DNA of 7,255 bases, from NCBI GenBank assembly GCA_937892105.1, contig CALAUZ010000332.1, positions 1 through 7,255 on the forward strand, in the 5' to 3' direction. This DNA is from an uncultured Fretibacterium sp. (GTDB lineage Bacteria > Synergistota > Synergistia > Synergistales > Aminobacteriaceae). Of the stretch, positions 1 through 7,033 are shown piece by piece (position 1 is the first letter of the stretch; each line of letters begins with the position of its first letter). The notes below the pieces were generated by a model. The model was not told the DNA's origin. It saw nothing but the letters and a program-made list of their open reading frames with translations, and did no database searches. Position numbers and translations under genes: made by a program.

Positions 1-480
1 TCTTGCGGCAGGTCTTCCGAAACATCGGGAATATTCTCGGCTTCAGGCTGTAATGCTTCTTCCTGAACTTCAGGTTGCAAATTTTCCTGCGGGTTATGTT
101 CTTCCGGAGTGTCCTCTGCAATTTCGGTTTTCTCGTCCATTAGCTTGTGAAGCTCCGATAGGTCCATGAAGTCTTCATCATTCTCAGCCTGTTCATCCTC
201 AGCCTGTTCATCGTTCAAATCTTGCGGCAGGTCTTCCGAAACATCGGGAATATTCTCGGCTTCAGGCTGTAATGGTTCTTCCTGAACTTCAGGTTGCAAA
301 TCTTCCTGCGGATTATGTTCTTCCGGAGTGTCCTCTGCAATTTCGGTTTTCTCGTCCATTAACCTGTGAAGCTCCGAAAGGTCTGTAAAGTCCATGAAGT
401 CTTCATCATTCTCTGCCTGTTCATCGTTCAAATCTTGCGCCAGGTCTTCTGAAACATCGGGAATATTCTCGGCTTCAAGC
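1..480 (-). repeat. Long in-frame tandem repeat in the acidic tail (219-bp and 213-bp units plus a partial unit)
   Basis: Units begin at 1, 220 and 433 on the plus strand, each opening with TCTTGCG(G/C)CAGG. Units 1-219 and 220-432 differ by about seven substitutions and two in-frame indels. The first unit carries an extra 15 bp, a doubling that gives DEQAEDEQAE. The second carries an extra 9 bp, encoding FTD. The third unit stays similar to about 480 and then diverges. All length changes are multiples of three, so the repeat is coding. Each unit encodes an acidic stretch around a conserved core (FMD...LSELH-x-LMDEKTEIAED). The high nucleotide identity points to recent duplication, and the array may continue left of the window. 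Confidence 0.92.
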
Positions 481-2378
481 TGTAATATTTCCTCCTGTAC
501 AGGTAAATCTGCTTCTTCCTGCATAACTTCAGGTTCGTTCGTAGTTTCGAGGTTATTATCCTGTTCCAGCTCTGGTTCTGCGGGCAAATCCTCCGCTTGC
601 TCCTCCTGCAACAGCTGTCCCGGTTCTGGTTCGGGCAATGCTTCAGGCTGCAAATCATCAGGCTGTGTGATTTCCGGCTCATCGTCAACAACTTCACCGC
701 GCAGAAGACACAATATATCCGTACCGTTAAGCATTCTGTTCATGGCAGCATAATCGGCAGCCTTCTTCCCGTTATAGTTCAAAGCCTCAATGTCTGCCCC
801 TGCATCATATATAACCCTCACAGCTTCGGGAGTATTCTCCATTGCAGCATACATCAACGCTGTGTTACCCCTGTGGTTCTTAGCGTCAACATCTGCTCCA
901 GCCCCAATGAGTGCCTTGATTACACGCGCATTCCTGTTGTGTTCTGCCGCTGTCATGAGAACTGTAGTACCCTTGTTGTTCTTGGCGTTGGGATTGGCTC
1001 CCTCATCGAGTGCCTGTATCACCTTCTCGTATGGTGCTGACTTGCAGAACAACCTGAAGTCTAAGTCAGACATTGCAGGCTTCCTTTTAGGCGGAATATA
1101 TACTTTTGCTCTGGCCTCATTCTCTGCCTTCTGTTCGTCCTCAATATCCTTCACCGATAACAGCATGGGAGGATATTCCGTAAGACTGAACCACTTTACC
1201 CGCGCAGTTGTCTCATAACGAACCATCTTATGATTTTCATCATCGTAATCGTAAAGCCTCCTGCCAATTTCAGATTTTGGTATTCGAGCCTCTAATCCGT
1301 CCTTCAGCTCTACAATTGCTCCCGTTGAGTTGCTTATGCTCTTTATGGTTACATGAATATCCTGACCTGGTTTGTATTTCGCGTAAAGTCTGGCAATGGA
1401 TAGGTTGTAATCATTATCTGCCTCAGACATGCTAAGGATAATTTTCTCGTTCTCAATGTCCATAACCTTGAAGATATACTTTTTCCCCGTTATACATGTA
1501 CTGCCTTCGGGTATCTCATTTTCCGGAACATACGCAGGAATTACACCTATTGCCGCAGAATAACCTTCATCTTCCTCTCCAGTTATTTTCGCCTTAACAA
1601 CATAACCAGCCCTGACAGTGAGCATGAATATCCACCTGCAAAGGTTCAATGCGTTGCAGAGAAGTCTCTTTCCCTCGTCCTCTGATGTATACTTGTCGTT
1701 GTATCTCTCATGAATTGCCTTGTTCCTGGCTATCCTTAGCTCATGAAGTATGTCCCTCATCTCGTCCGTAATAATGTACCTGTCGGATAATACGTCTATC
1801 CTGTCTATCTGATCTTTCTCGTGGGTCTCTATGCTGTTCCCTGCAATAAGTCTGTCCGCCGCAGCCTCCCCAATATCACCCAGACATATCAGGCAGTATC
1901 GAGTGTTTCTGTACAGGTTTTCTTCTGCCTCGCGTCCAAGTACGGCAAGGTTCATAAGTACAGGAACGGGCTTATCGGGAGGGTAAAGTTCTCCGAGAAA
2001 CGCAAACTTCCCCTCACTGTCCGAAAGCGCAAACCATTCGCATAACTCCTCCGCCGTAAGCATAAGCCTTGAACATGCCATCTCGGAGTTATAACCTTCA
2101 TTGGCTGCCTCGTCCTTAATTTCCGTCAATGTGATAATCTTCCGGCGTATCTCATCTGTTATTGCCTGACGCGAAAGAAGCTCGTCTGCAAGTTTCACTG
2201 TGTTCCCGTCATCAGGAATGTTATTGTTGCGGCATAATATCTTCGTTATTAGTTCGGCAATCCTCCCAAGACTTAGCAGGCATATATTAGGGTCTGAGGC
2301 TTTGCATTCTTCAGCCTTCTTTCCGTAAGCCGCAAGTTTCGGGCAAATGTCTTCGAGAAATTCAAACCTGTTCTGCAT
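1..2378 (-). CDS. Multidomain HEPN(DUF4145)-like x2 / S1-like x2 / ankyrin protein with acidic repeat tail (3' end missing)
   Basis: I read this frame from the sequence; it has no stop from 2378 to the left edge, so 792 codons are seen and the C-terminus is outside the window. Domains in order: residues about 1-115 and 122-252 are two related helical segments resembling DUF4145/HEPN domains, such as those in type I restriction subunits. They share a G-x2-AE pattern near each start and an EL/NLC-x-W pattern at each end. The second has R218-N219-x3-H223, a HEPN-type RX4H motif; the first has IKDEAANEG at 87-95 with no Arg or His. Residues about 257-321 and 338-412 look like S1 OB-folds, each ending in an LS-x-x-(E/D) strand. 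Residues 437-561 are three to four ankyrin repeats (GAD/GAN-x-x-AKN-x-x-G, ALMYAA). Residues 563 onward are an acidic E/P/Q/D-rich tail with long repeats. No signal peptide or TM segment is evident, so it is probably cytoplasmic. Architecture is seen; domain names are by eye and function is unknown. Confidence 0.88.
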   Translation of the reverse strand, partial: MQNRFEFLEDICPKLAAYGKKAEECKASDPNICLLSLGRIAELITKILCRNNNIPDDGNTVKLADELLSRQAITDEIRRKIITLTEIKDEAANEGYNSEMACSRLMLTAEELCEWFALSDSEGKFAFLGELYPPDKPVPVLMNLAVLGREAEENLYRNTRYCLICLGDIGEAAADRLIAGNSIETHEKDQIDRIDVLSDRYIITDEMRDILHELRIARNKAIHERYNDKYTSEDEGKRLLCNALNLCRWIFMLTVRAGYVVKAKITGEEDEGYSAAIGVIPAYVPENEIPEGSTCITGKKYIFKVMDIENEKIILSMSEADNDYNLSIARLYAKYKPGQDIHVTIKSISNSTGAIVELKDGLEARIPKSEIGRRLYDYDDENHKMVRYETTARVKWFSLTEYPPMLLSVKDIEDEQKAENEARAKVYIPPKRKPAMSDLDFRLFCKSAPYEKVIQALDEGANPNAKNNKGTTVLMTAAEHNRNARVIKALIGAGADVDAKNHRGNTALMYAAMENTPEAVRVIYDAGADIEALNYNGKKAADYAAMNRMLNGTDILCLLRGEVVDDEPEITQPDDLQPEALPEPEPGQLLQEEQAEDLPAEPELEQDNNLETTNEPEVMQEEADLPVQEEILQLEAENIPDVSEDLAQDLNDEQAENDEDFMDFTDLSELHRLMDEKTEIAEDTPEEHNPQEDLQPEVQEEPLQPEAENIPDVSEDLPQDLNDEQAEDEQAENDEDFMDLSELHKLMDEKTEIAEDTPEEHNPQENLQPEVQEEALQPEAENIPDVSEDLPQ

Positions 2379-2385
2379 ATTCATT

Positions 2386-2390
2386 CTCCT
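2386..2390 (-). promoter_or_regulatory. Ribosome binding site that sets the start of the HEPN/S1/ankyrin gene
   Basis: The minus strand reads AGGAG here. Two in-frame ATGs follow, beginning at 2384 and 2378. The first is 1 nt from the AGGAG, which is too close, while the second is 7 nt away. I therefore place the start at 2378, giving a protein that begins MQNRFEFLED. Confidence 0.75.
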
Positions 2391-2446
2391 GGAAATTTTA
2401 TAGTTGTTTCAAATTTTAATATACAACATGAAATTTTGACACGAAC
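2391..2446 (-). promoter_or_regulatory. Possible promoter region of the HEPN/S1/ankyrin gene
   Basis: The minus strand has a TATATT (-10-like, 2418-2423), which would give a leader of roughly 30 nt. No good -35 lies 16-18 bp upstream of it. A second candidate, TATAAA (2397-2402) with TTGTAT (2421-2426) at 18 bp, would start transcription on top of the ribosome binding site and is less likely. The AT-rich context is clear, but the exact promoter is not. Confidence 0.3.
2393..2439. repeat. Three AAATTTT boxes in the divergent intergenic region
   Basis: AAATTTT occurs at 2393-2399, 2411-2417 and 2431-2437, spaced 18 and 20 bp apart. The last two also lie in an imperfect inverted repeat, TCAAATTTT (2409-2417) against AAATTTTGA (2431-2439), matching at 8 of 9 positions. 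They surround the candidate promoters of the minus-strand gene. They could be an operator or a bent, AT-rich promoter element. Confidence 0.35.
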
Positions 2447-2521
2447 ACTCAGCATATTATCTCTTATTACGTTTATGCATATAGGGTGCATTAATGATAG
2501 GTTTGCGAATGAAAGTATAAT
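2436..2521 (+). promoter_or_regulatory. Probable promoter region of the ior operon
   Basis: A perfect TATAAT lies at 2516-2521, 39 bp before the iorA start. Its best -35 is only a weak TTAATG (2491-2496) at 19 bp, so it may depend on an activator. Further upstream there is a perfect TTGACA at 2436-2441, whose nearest -10-like partners are TATTAT (2455-2460, spacer 13) or TATCTC (2458-2463, spacer 16). Either or both may drive the operon; the sequence does not decide. Confidence 0.45.
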
Positions 2522-2560
2522 GTTACAATTCACAGCAATTCAGAAGGGGGATACATTTAC

Positions 2561-4291
2561 ATGAAACAACTGATGCAGGGAAACACCGCCGCCGCACGTG
2601 GACTTTACGAGGCAGGCTGCTGTGTAGCATCAAGTTATCCAGGCACTCCCAGCACTGAAATTACGGAGGAGTTAGCCCGGTATGACGAGGTATATTCTGA
2701 ATGGGCACCGAATGAGAAAGTGGCAATGGAGACAGCATTCGGAGCCTCTCTTGCAGGGAAAAGATCTTTCTGCGGAATGAAGCATGTTGGCCTCAATGTT
2801 GCCGCAGACCCGTTGTTCACAGTTTCATACACAGGAATTAACGCGGGAATGGTGATATGTGTTGCCGATGACGCTGGAATGCACTCATCGCAGAACGAGC
2901 AGGATTCCCGACATTACGCCAGAGCCGCAAAACTCCCAATGCTTGAGCCGTCAGATTCGCAGGAGGCACTCGAATTTTTCCGCCGAGCCTACGACATCTC
3001 AGAGGAATATGACGCACCGGTAATCGTGAAGATGTGTACGCGTATAGCACACTCGCAATCGTTAGTTGAAACTGGTGCAAGACATGAAGCTCCTGCACGT
3101 CCCTACGAGAAGAACATAGCAAAGTATGTCATGATGCCCGGAAACGCAATAAAGCGTCACCCCATTGTTGAGGAGAGAATGAGGAGGCTTCAGGATTTTG
3201 CGGAAGTCTCAGACTTCAACAGGATAGATGAAGGCACTGACACATCGACAGGAATAATAACATCGTCAACGTGCTATCAGTATGTGAAAGAGGCATTAGG
3301 CGGCAAGTTCCCTGTTCTGAAACTCGGAATGATATGGCCCATGCCTGACGCTAAAATTCGCGGGTTTGCCGGAACAGTAGGTAGGCTCGTAATTGTTGAG
3401 GAGCTTGACGGTTTCATCGAGGAACATTGCAGGGCACTTGGTCTTGAATGCGAGGGAAAATCACTGTTAGGGTGTCTCGGTGAACTCAGCCAGAACGCAA
3501 TAGCCTCTAAGCTCGGAGGGAACGTAACTTCAGGTCTCAAACTTGACGCTTCAGTGAAAATTCCTGCACGTCCTCCAATGATGTGTGCCGGTTGTCCTCA
3601 CAGGGGAATATTCTTCACTCTCAATCAGGCAAAATGTACGGTACTCGGCGATATAGGCTGTTACACACTGGGTGCGGTGGCTCCGTTGTCGGCAATGGAG
3701 ATGACGCTGTGCATGGGAGCCTCAGTCAGTGCGCTTCACGGTTTCAACAAGGCCGGAGGGAAGAATGCGGTTGCAGTGATAGGGGATTCGACGTTCATGC
3801 ATTCGGGAATGACAGGGCTTGCGAACATAGCCTACAACCAGAGCAAGAGTGTAGTGATAATCCTTGACAACTCGATAACGGGAATGACAGGCCATCAACA
3901 GAACCCAACAACCGGCCTCAACATTAAGGGCGATCCTGCCGGAAAAATAGACCTTGAAAGCTTGTGCCGTGCAATGGGTTTCAATCGGGTACGAGTAGTT
4001 GACCCCTATAACCTGAAGGAATGTGCCGATGCCCTGAAAGAAGAACTAGCCGCAGATGAACCGTCAGTAATAATTTCGAGGCGGCCATGTGCATTGCTGA
4101 AGTACGTTAAGCATAATCCTCCGCTTCGTGTTGAGCCGTCAATATGCATAGGCTGCAAGGCGTGTATGAAGATAGGCTGTCCTGCACTGTCGATGAAGGA
4201 CGGTAAAGCGCATGTTGATGATACATTGTGTGTAGGCTGCGGGGTATGTAAACAGCGTTGCAGGTTTGGTGCGTTCAGGGGAGGCGAGTAA
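2561..4291 (+). CDS. iorA: Indolepyruvate:ferredoxin oxidoreductase, alpha subunit
   Basis: This is the TPP- and iron-sulfur-containing subunit that decarboxylates aryl pyruvates (indolepyruvate, phenylpyruvate, 4-hydroxyphenylpyruvate) to aryl-acetyl-CoA while reducing ferredoxin in the cytoplasm. At 576 residues it is close to the usual family length. Residues about 1-180 are the pyrimidine-binding domain (YPGTPSTEI, EWAPNEKVAMETA, GMHSSQNEQDSR). Residues about 195-320 are the middle domain. Residues about 340-520 bind TPP/Mg (CAGCPH at 342-347, GDIGC at 363-367, GDS at 408-410, DNSITG at 436-441). The C-terminal ferredoxin-like part has C529/C532/C535/C540-P and C557/C560/C563/C567. The second cluster ends in C-R, not the common C-P. 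The start is supported by AAGGGGG at 2544-2550, 10 nt upstream, and by an N-terminus matching the family (GN-x-A-x-ARG). First gene of the operon. Confidence 0.96.
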   Translation: MKQLMQGNTAAARGLYEAGCCVASSYPGTPSTEITEELARYDEVYSEWAPNEKVAMETAFGASLAGKRSFCGMKHVGLNVAADPLFTVSYTGINAGMVICVADDAGMHSSQNEQDSRHYARAAKLPMLEPSDSQEALEFFRRAYDISEEYDAPVIVKMCTRIAHSQSLVETGARHEAPARPYEKNIAKYVMMPGNAIKRHPIVEERMRRLQDFAEVSDFNRIDEGTDTSTGIITSSTCYQYVKEALGGKFPVLKLGMIWPMPDAKIRGFAGTVGRLVIVEELDGFIEEHCRALGLECEGKSLLGCLGELSQNAIASKLGGNVTSGLKLDASVKIPARPPMMCAGCPHRGIFFTLNQAKCTVLGDIGCYTLGAVAPLSAMEMTLCMGASVSALHGFNKAGGKNAVAVIGDSTFMHSGMTGLANIAYNQSKSVVIILDNSITGMTGHQQNPTTGLNIKGDPAGKIDLESLCRAMGFNRVRVVDPYNLKECADALKEELAADEPSVIISRRPCALLKYVKHNPPLRVEPSICIGCKACMKIGCPALSMKDGKAHVDDTLCVGCGVCKQRCRFGAFRGGE

Positions 4292-4292
4292 C

Positions 4293-4637
4293 ATGGCCGA
4301 AAGTCAGGGAGATGTTTACGTCCGAAAAGATGTTTTCGAGGCACGGATATCACGCATTGAGGAATTGAACCTCAAGACAGCTTCAGAGCTTCGCGAAGTG
4401 AGATATGAACTACAACACATCAACGCAAAGTTCAACAGCATAGGCATGTTTTATTCGGCGGCAATAATGGTCTTCTGGATAATTCTCGCTGTAACCATGT
4501 CAATCATACTTTTGTCAGCGGCTTCACTTGCACTCAGGAAAATATTTAAGCCGTCAATCACAAATAAGGAAGCTGAACAAATCGGCGAGCGTGTAGCAAA
4601 CACCGTAATTGAGCGTCATCTTAGCGGAGGAAAATAA
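4293..4637 (+). CDS. Small coiled-coil, single-TM membrane protein of unknown function inside the ior operon
   Basis: This is a 114-residue protein that I cannot assign to a function. Residues about 7-48 are charged and helical with heptad-like spacing of I, L and V, probably a coiled coil. Residues about 52-81 are a strongly hydrophobic membrane segment. Residues 82-114 are a basic-then-mixed tail (RKIFKPS...IGERVANTVIERHL). The layout loosely resembles XhlA-type or other small coiled-coil/TM proteins, which is only a similarity of form. The ATG at 4293 has AGGGGAGG (4277-4284) 8 nt upstream and sits 1 nt after the iorA stop. A TTG at 4266 in the same frame would overlap iorA and lacks comparable support. 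iorB begins 2 nt after its stop, so it is co-translated with both oxidoreductase subunits. It might anchor the complex to the membrane (inference). Confidence 0.85.
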   Translation: MAESQGDVYVRKDVFEARISRIEELNLKTASELREVRYELQHINAKFNSIGMFYSAAIMVFWIILAVTMSIILLSAASLALRKIFKPSITNKEAEQIGERVANTVIERHLSGGK

Positions 4638-4639
4638 CA

Positions 4640-5215
4640 ATGACCACGAAAAACATCATGATAGTAGGCGTAGGCGGACAAGGAAGCGTACTCGCCAGCA
4701 AATTACTCGGACACCTTCTGACATCACAGGGGTATGACGTGAAAGTATCGGAAGTTCACGGAATGAGCCAGCGAGGAGGAAGCGTCGTAACCTATGTACG
4801 TTACGGCGACAAGGTATATTCCCCAGTAATCGACAGGGGACAGGCGGATTTCATAGTGTCGTTCGAGATGTTGGAGGCGGCAAGATGGATTGAGTATCTC
4901 GCTCCGAATGGCCAAATCGTAACCTCAACACAGCAGATTGACCCCATGCCCGTCCTTACAGGCGCAATGTCGTACCCTAAGAACCTGCTGGACGAAATCA
5001 GGAAGCCGTGTGCAAAGGTTGACGCGCTGGACTGCCTGAAACTCGCGGAACAGGCCGGAAGTTCCAAAGCCGTAAATCTTGTGCTTCTTGGGAGACTGTC
5101 GCATTACTTCACGGACATTCCCGAAGAGGCATGGCAGGAAGCTATAACGTCATGTGTCCCGGCAAAATTCTTGGACTTGAACAGGAGAGCGTTTGATTTA
5201 GGGAAAAACGCATAA
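4640..5215 (+). CDS. iorB: Indolepyruvate:ferredoxin oxidoreductase, beta subunit
   Basis: This is the gamma-domain-type subunit that pairs with IorA to oxidise aryl pyruvates to aryl-acetyl-CoA with ferredoxin as acceptor. At 191 residues it matches the family. The N-terminus carries the nucleotide-fold glycine motif GVGGQGS (residues 10-16), and SEVHGMSQRGGSV (37-49) is the hallmark segment of the POR/KOR gamma and IorB family. No membrane segments or iron-sulfur cysteine motifs are seen, as expected because the clusters are in IorA. GGAGG at 4626-4630 lies 9 nt before the ATG and overlaps the end of the small membrane-protein gene, so translation is probably coupled. In most iorAB loci the two genes adjoin directly; here a small gene separates them. 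Confidence 0.95.
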   Translation: MTTKNIMIVGVGGQGSVLASKLLGHLLTSQGYDVKVSEVHGMSQRGGSVVTYVRYGDKVYSPVIDRGQADFIVSFEMLEAARWIEYLAPNGQIVTSTQQIDPMPVLTGAMSYPKNLLDEIRKPCAKVDALDCLKLAEQAGSSKAVNLVLLGRLSHYFTDIPEEAWQEAITSCVPAKFLDLNRRAFDLGKNA

Positions 5216-5249
5216 AGATATATTAACAGCAAAGAAGGTATTAATTTTA

Positions 5250-6551
5250 ATGGAGAAGTATTATCAGCTGGAAATTGAGACAATGCCGCACGAAAAGATA
5301 CGCGAACTTCAGAATGAGAAACTCCTGAAGCAGGTTCGCCACGTCTGGGAAAATGTCCCTTATTACCGCAAGAAAATGCAGGAGAAGGGATTAACACCCG
5401 ATGACGTGAAATCTCTGGACGACCTCCACAAGCTCCCGTTCCTCTCGAAAGCAGACCTGCGCGAGGCATATCCTTACGGTCTCATGGGCAAGCCATTGAA
5501 GGATTGTGTCCGCATACAGTCCACGTCAGGAACGACAGGGCAGAGGGTAGTAGCGTTCTACACACATCATGATCTTCACATCTGGGAGACGATGTGCGCA
5601 AGGGCAATAGTTGCTGCTGGCGGAAGCAATGAAGACGTTGTGCAGGTTTCATACGGCTACGGTCTCTTCACCGGCGGGCCTGGCCTCAACGGAGGAAGCC
5701 ATCTCGTAGGTTCTCTCACAATTCCGACATCATCAGGGAACACTGACAGGCAGATTATGTTCATCAAGGATTTGTCCGCAACAATACTCTGCTGCACCCC
5801 AAGTTACGCGGCATTCATAGGCGAACGCATGAAGGAAATGGGAATGTCCCCCAACGATATCCCGCTGAAGGCAGGAATATTTGGTGCTGAGGCGTGGAGT
5901 GAGAGCATGAGGCGCGACATTGAGGCTACAATGGGCATAAAGGCATACGACATTTACGGTCTTACGGAACTTTGCGGGCCTGGCGTATCGTTTGAGTGTT
6001 CAGACCAGCACGGAATGCATATCAACGAGGATTACTTCATCGCGGAGATTATTGACCCCGAGACAGGGGAAGTTTTGCCGGAAGGAAGCACGGGCGAACT
6101 TGTTTTCACGACGCTGGACAAGGAGGCTTTCCCGCTGATACGTTACAGGACGAGGGACATAACCAGCCTCACGCACGAACCATGCCCATGCGGAAGAACT
6201 CATGTAAGAATGACGAGGCTCAAGGGCAGGACAGATGACATGCTGATTATACGCGGCGTTAATGTGTTCCCGTCGCAGATTGAGACAGTACTCATCAATC
6301 AGGGCTACCCGGCAAACTACCAGATTATTGTTGACCGCGTGAACAACACGGATACTCTCGATGTCAGGGTAGAAATGACACCGGAGATGTTCACGGACAA
6401 CTTGGGCGTTGTGAACCAGAGGCAGGCTAAACTTGTCGAGGGACTGCGCTCAATGCTTGGTCTTACGGCGAAAGTTACCCTTGTTGCCCCGAAGACTATT
6501 GTGAGGAGCGAGGGTAAGGCAGTACGAGTAATCGACAACAGGAAGATATAG
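5250..6551 (+). CDS. paaK: Phenylacetate-CoA ligase (PaaK-type, AMP-forming aryl-CoA ligase)
   Basis: This ANL-superfamily enzyme joins an aryl acetate to CoA through an acyl-AMP, or may run the other way from aryl-acetyl-CoA. It is 433 residues, the usual PaaK length. The ATP-binding loop is STSGTTGQ at 91-98, YGLTE is at 236-240, RYRTRD is at 298-303, and CPCG at 312-315 is the cysteine pair typical of the family. KGRTDDM at 325-331 is the hinge motif, followed by RGVNVFPSQIE. K423 in EGKAVRV fits the C-terminal catalytic lysine. It starts 34 nt after iorB with GAAGG (5234-5238) 11 nt upstream. Context with iorAB points to indoleacetate, phenylacetate or hydroxyphenylacetate as substrates. 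Whether it makes or uses the CoA ester cannot be told from sequence; phenylacetate degradation genes are absent here, so the paaK symbol names the family only. Confidence 0.93.
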   Translation: MEKYYQLEIETMPHEKIRELQNEKLLKQVRHVWENVPYYRKKMQEKGLTPDDVKSLDDLHKLPFLSKADLREAYPYGLMGKPLKDCVRIQSTSGTTGQRVVAFYTHHDLHIWETMCARAIVAAGGSNEDVVQVSYGYGLFTGGPGLNGGSHLVGSLTIPTSSGNTDRQIMFIKDLSATILCCTPSYAAFIGERMKEMGMSPNDIPLKAGIFGAEAWSESMRRDIEATMGIKAYDIYGLTELCGPGVSFECSDQHGMHINEDYFIAEIIDPETGEVLPEGSTGELVFTTLDKEAFPLIRYRTRDITSLTHEPCPCGRTHVRMTRLKGRTDDMLIIRGVNVFPSQIETVLINQGYPANYQIIVDRVNNTDTLDVRVEMTPEMFTDNLGVVNQRQAKLVEGLRSMLGLTAKVTLVAPKTIVRSEGKAVRVIDNRKI

Positions 6552-6566
6552 GAAGGGTGAAAATTC

Positions 6567-7001
6567 ATGAGCGTGAAGCAGATTTCTGTATTTCTGGAGA
6601 ACCGTCCAGGCTGTCTTCGTGAAATGACGAAGGCACTTGCGGACGCTAAGATTGACCTGCGTGGGTTATCGCTTGCGGAGACGAGTGATTTTGGTATCGT
6701 AAGGCTGATAGTTGATGATGTTCTCGGCACTGCTACGGTGTTAAAGAGTGCACGTTTTGTTGCGAGCTTGACGGACGTACTTGCGGTTGAAGTTCCGAAT
6801 GTTCCAGGAGGGCTTGACCGTGTACTTGCGGTTATTGACGATGCTGGTGTTAATGTTGAGTACATGTACGCTATACTGGGCAACAAGAAGTCAGATACGG
6901 CCTACATGATATTCCGTGTGAACGATAACGCTAAAGCATCATCAGCTCTCGAAAACGATGGAGTGAAGCTGCTAAGTCAGGAAGAACTGTCAGCATTGTA
7001 G
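6567..7001 (+). CDS. Tandem ACT-domain protein
   Basis: This 144-residue protein consists of two ACT domains and nothing else. Residues 3-68 form the first (VFLENRPGCL at 8-17), and residues 72-144 the second (EVPNVPGGLDRV at 75-86). The N-R-P-G and N-V-P-G turns are where ACT pairs usually bind an amino acid at the domain interface. Proteins of this form often follow iorAB and paaK in anaerobes and are presumed regulators sensing an aromatic amino acid. No DNA-binding or catalytic domain is present. It lies 15 nt after the ligase stop, with GGAAGGGTGA (6551-6560) ahead of the ATG. It is the last gene before the terminator. Ligand and target are inferred from context. Confidence 0.9.
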   Translation: MSVKQISVFLENRPGCLREMTKALADAKIDLRGLSLAETSDFGIVRLIVDDVLGTATVLKSARFVASLTDVLAVEVPNVPGGLDRVLAVIDDAGVNVEYMYAILGNKKSDTAYMIFRVNDNAKASSALENDGVKLLSQEELSAL

Positions 7002-7033
7002 CAAGATGATATAATCCCGCAAGTAGCTACGGG

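Noticed and set aside
1..515. Possible CRISPR array or intergenic satellite
   Set aside because: Units are 213-219 bp with no spacer structure, stay in frame, and encode a coherent acidic protein tail.
428..697. Minus-strand frame of 89 codons within the acidic-tail region
   Set aside because: It is an alternative frame of the same strand as the real gene. The in-frame repeats with 3-bp-multiple indels support the long frame, not this one.
394..1435. Several plus-strand open frames of 75-147 codons (394-753, 597-1040, 790-1218, 1208-1435)
   Set aside because: They lie antisense to the continuous 792-codon minus-strand frame with clear S1 and ankyrin patterns, have low-complexity Ser/Cys-rich products, and lack good ribosome binding sites.
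4266..4292. TTG start for the small membrane protein, overlapping iorA
   Set aside because: The ATG at 4293 has a strong ribosome binding site at 8 nt. The extra nine residues would come from iorA coding sequence with no support.
5216..5249. Separate promoter between iorB and the ligase gene
   Set aside because: The 34-bp gap is AT-rich but shows no -35/-10 pair or terminator, so continued transcription from the iorA promoter is simpler.
6317..6886. Minus-strand frame of 189 codons opposite the ligase and ACT genes
   Set aside because: It spans two well-supported plus-strand genes and their junction, gives a Ser/Thr-rich product with no recognisable motif, and is a codon-bias shadow.
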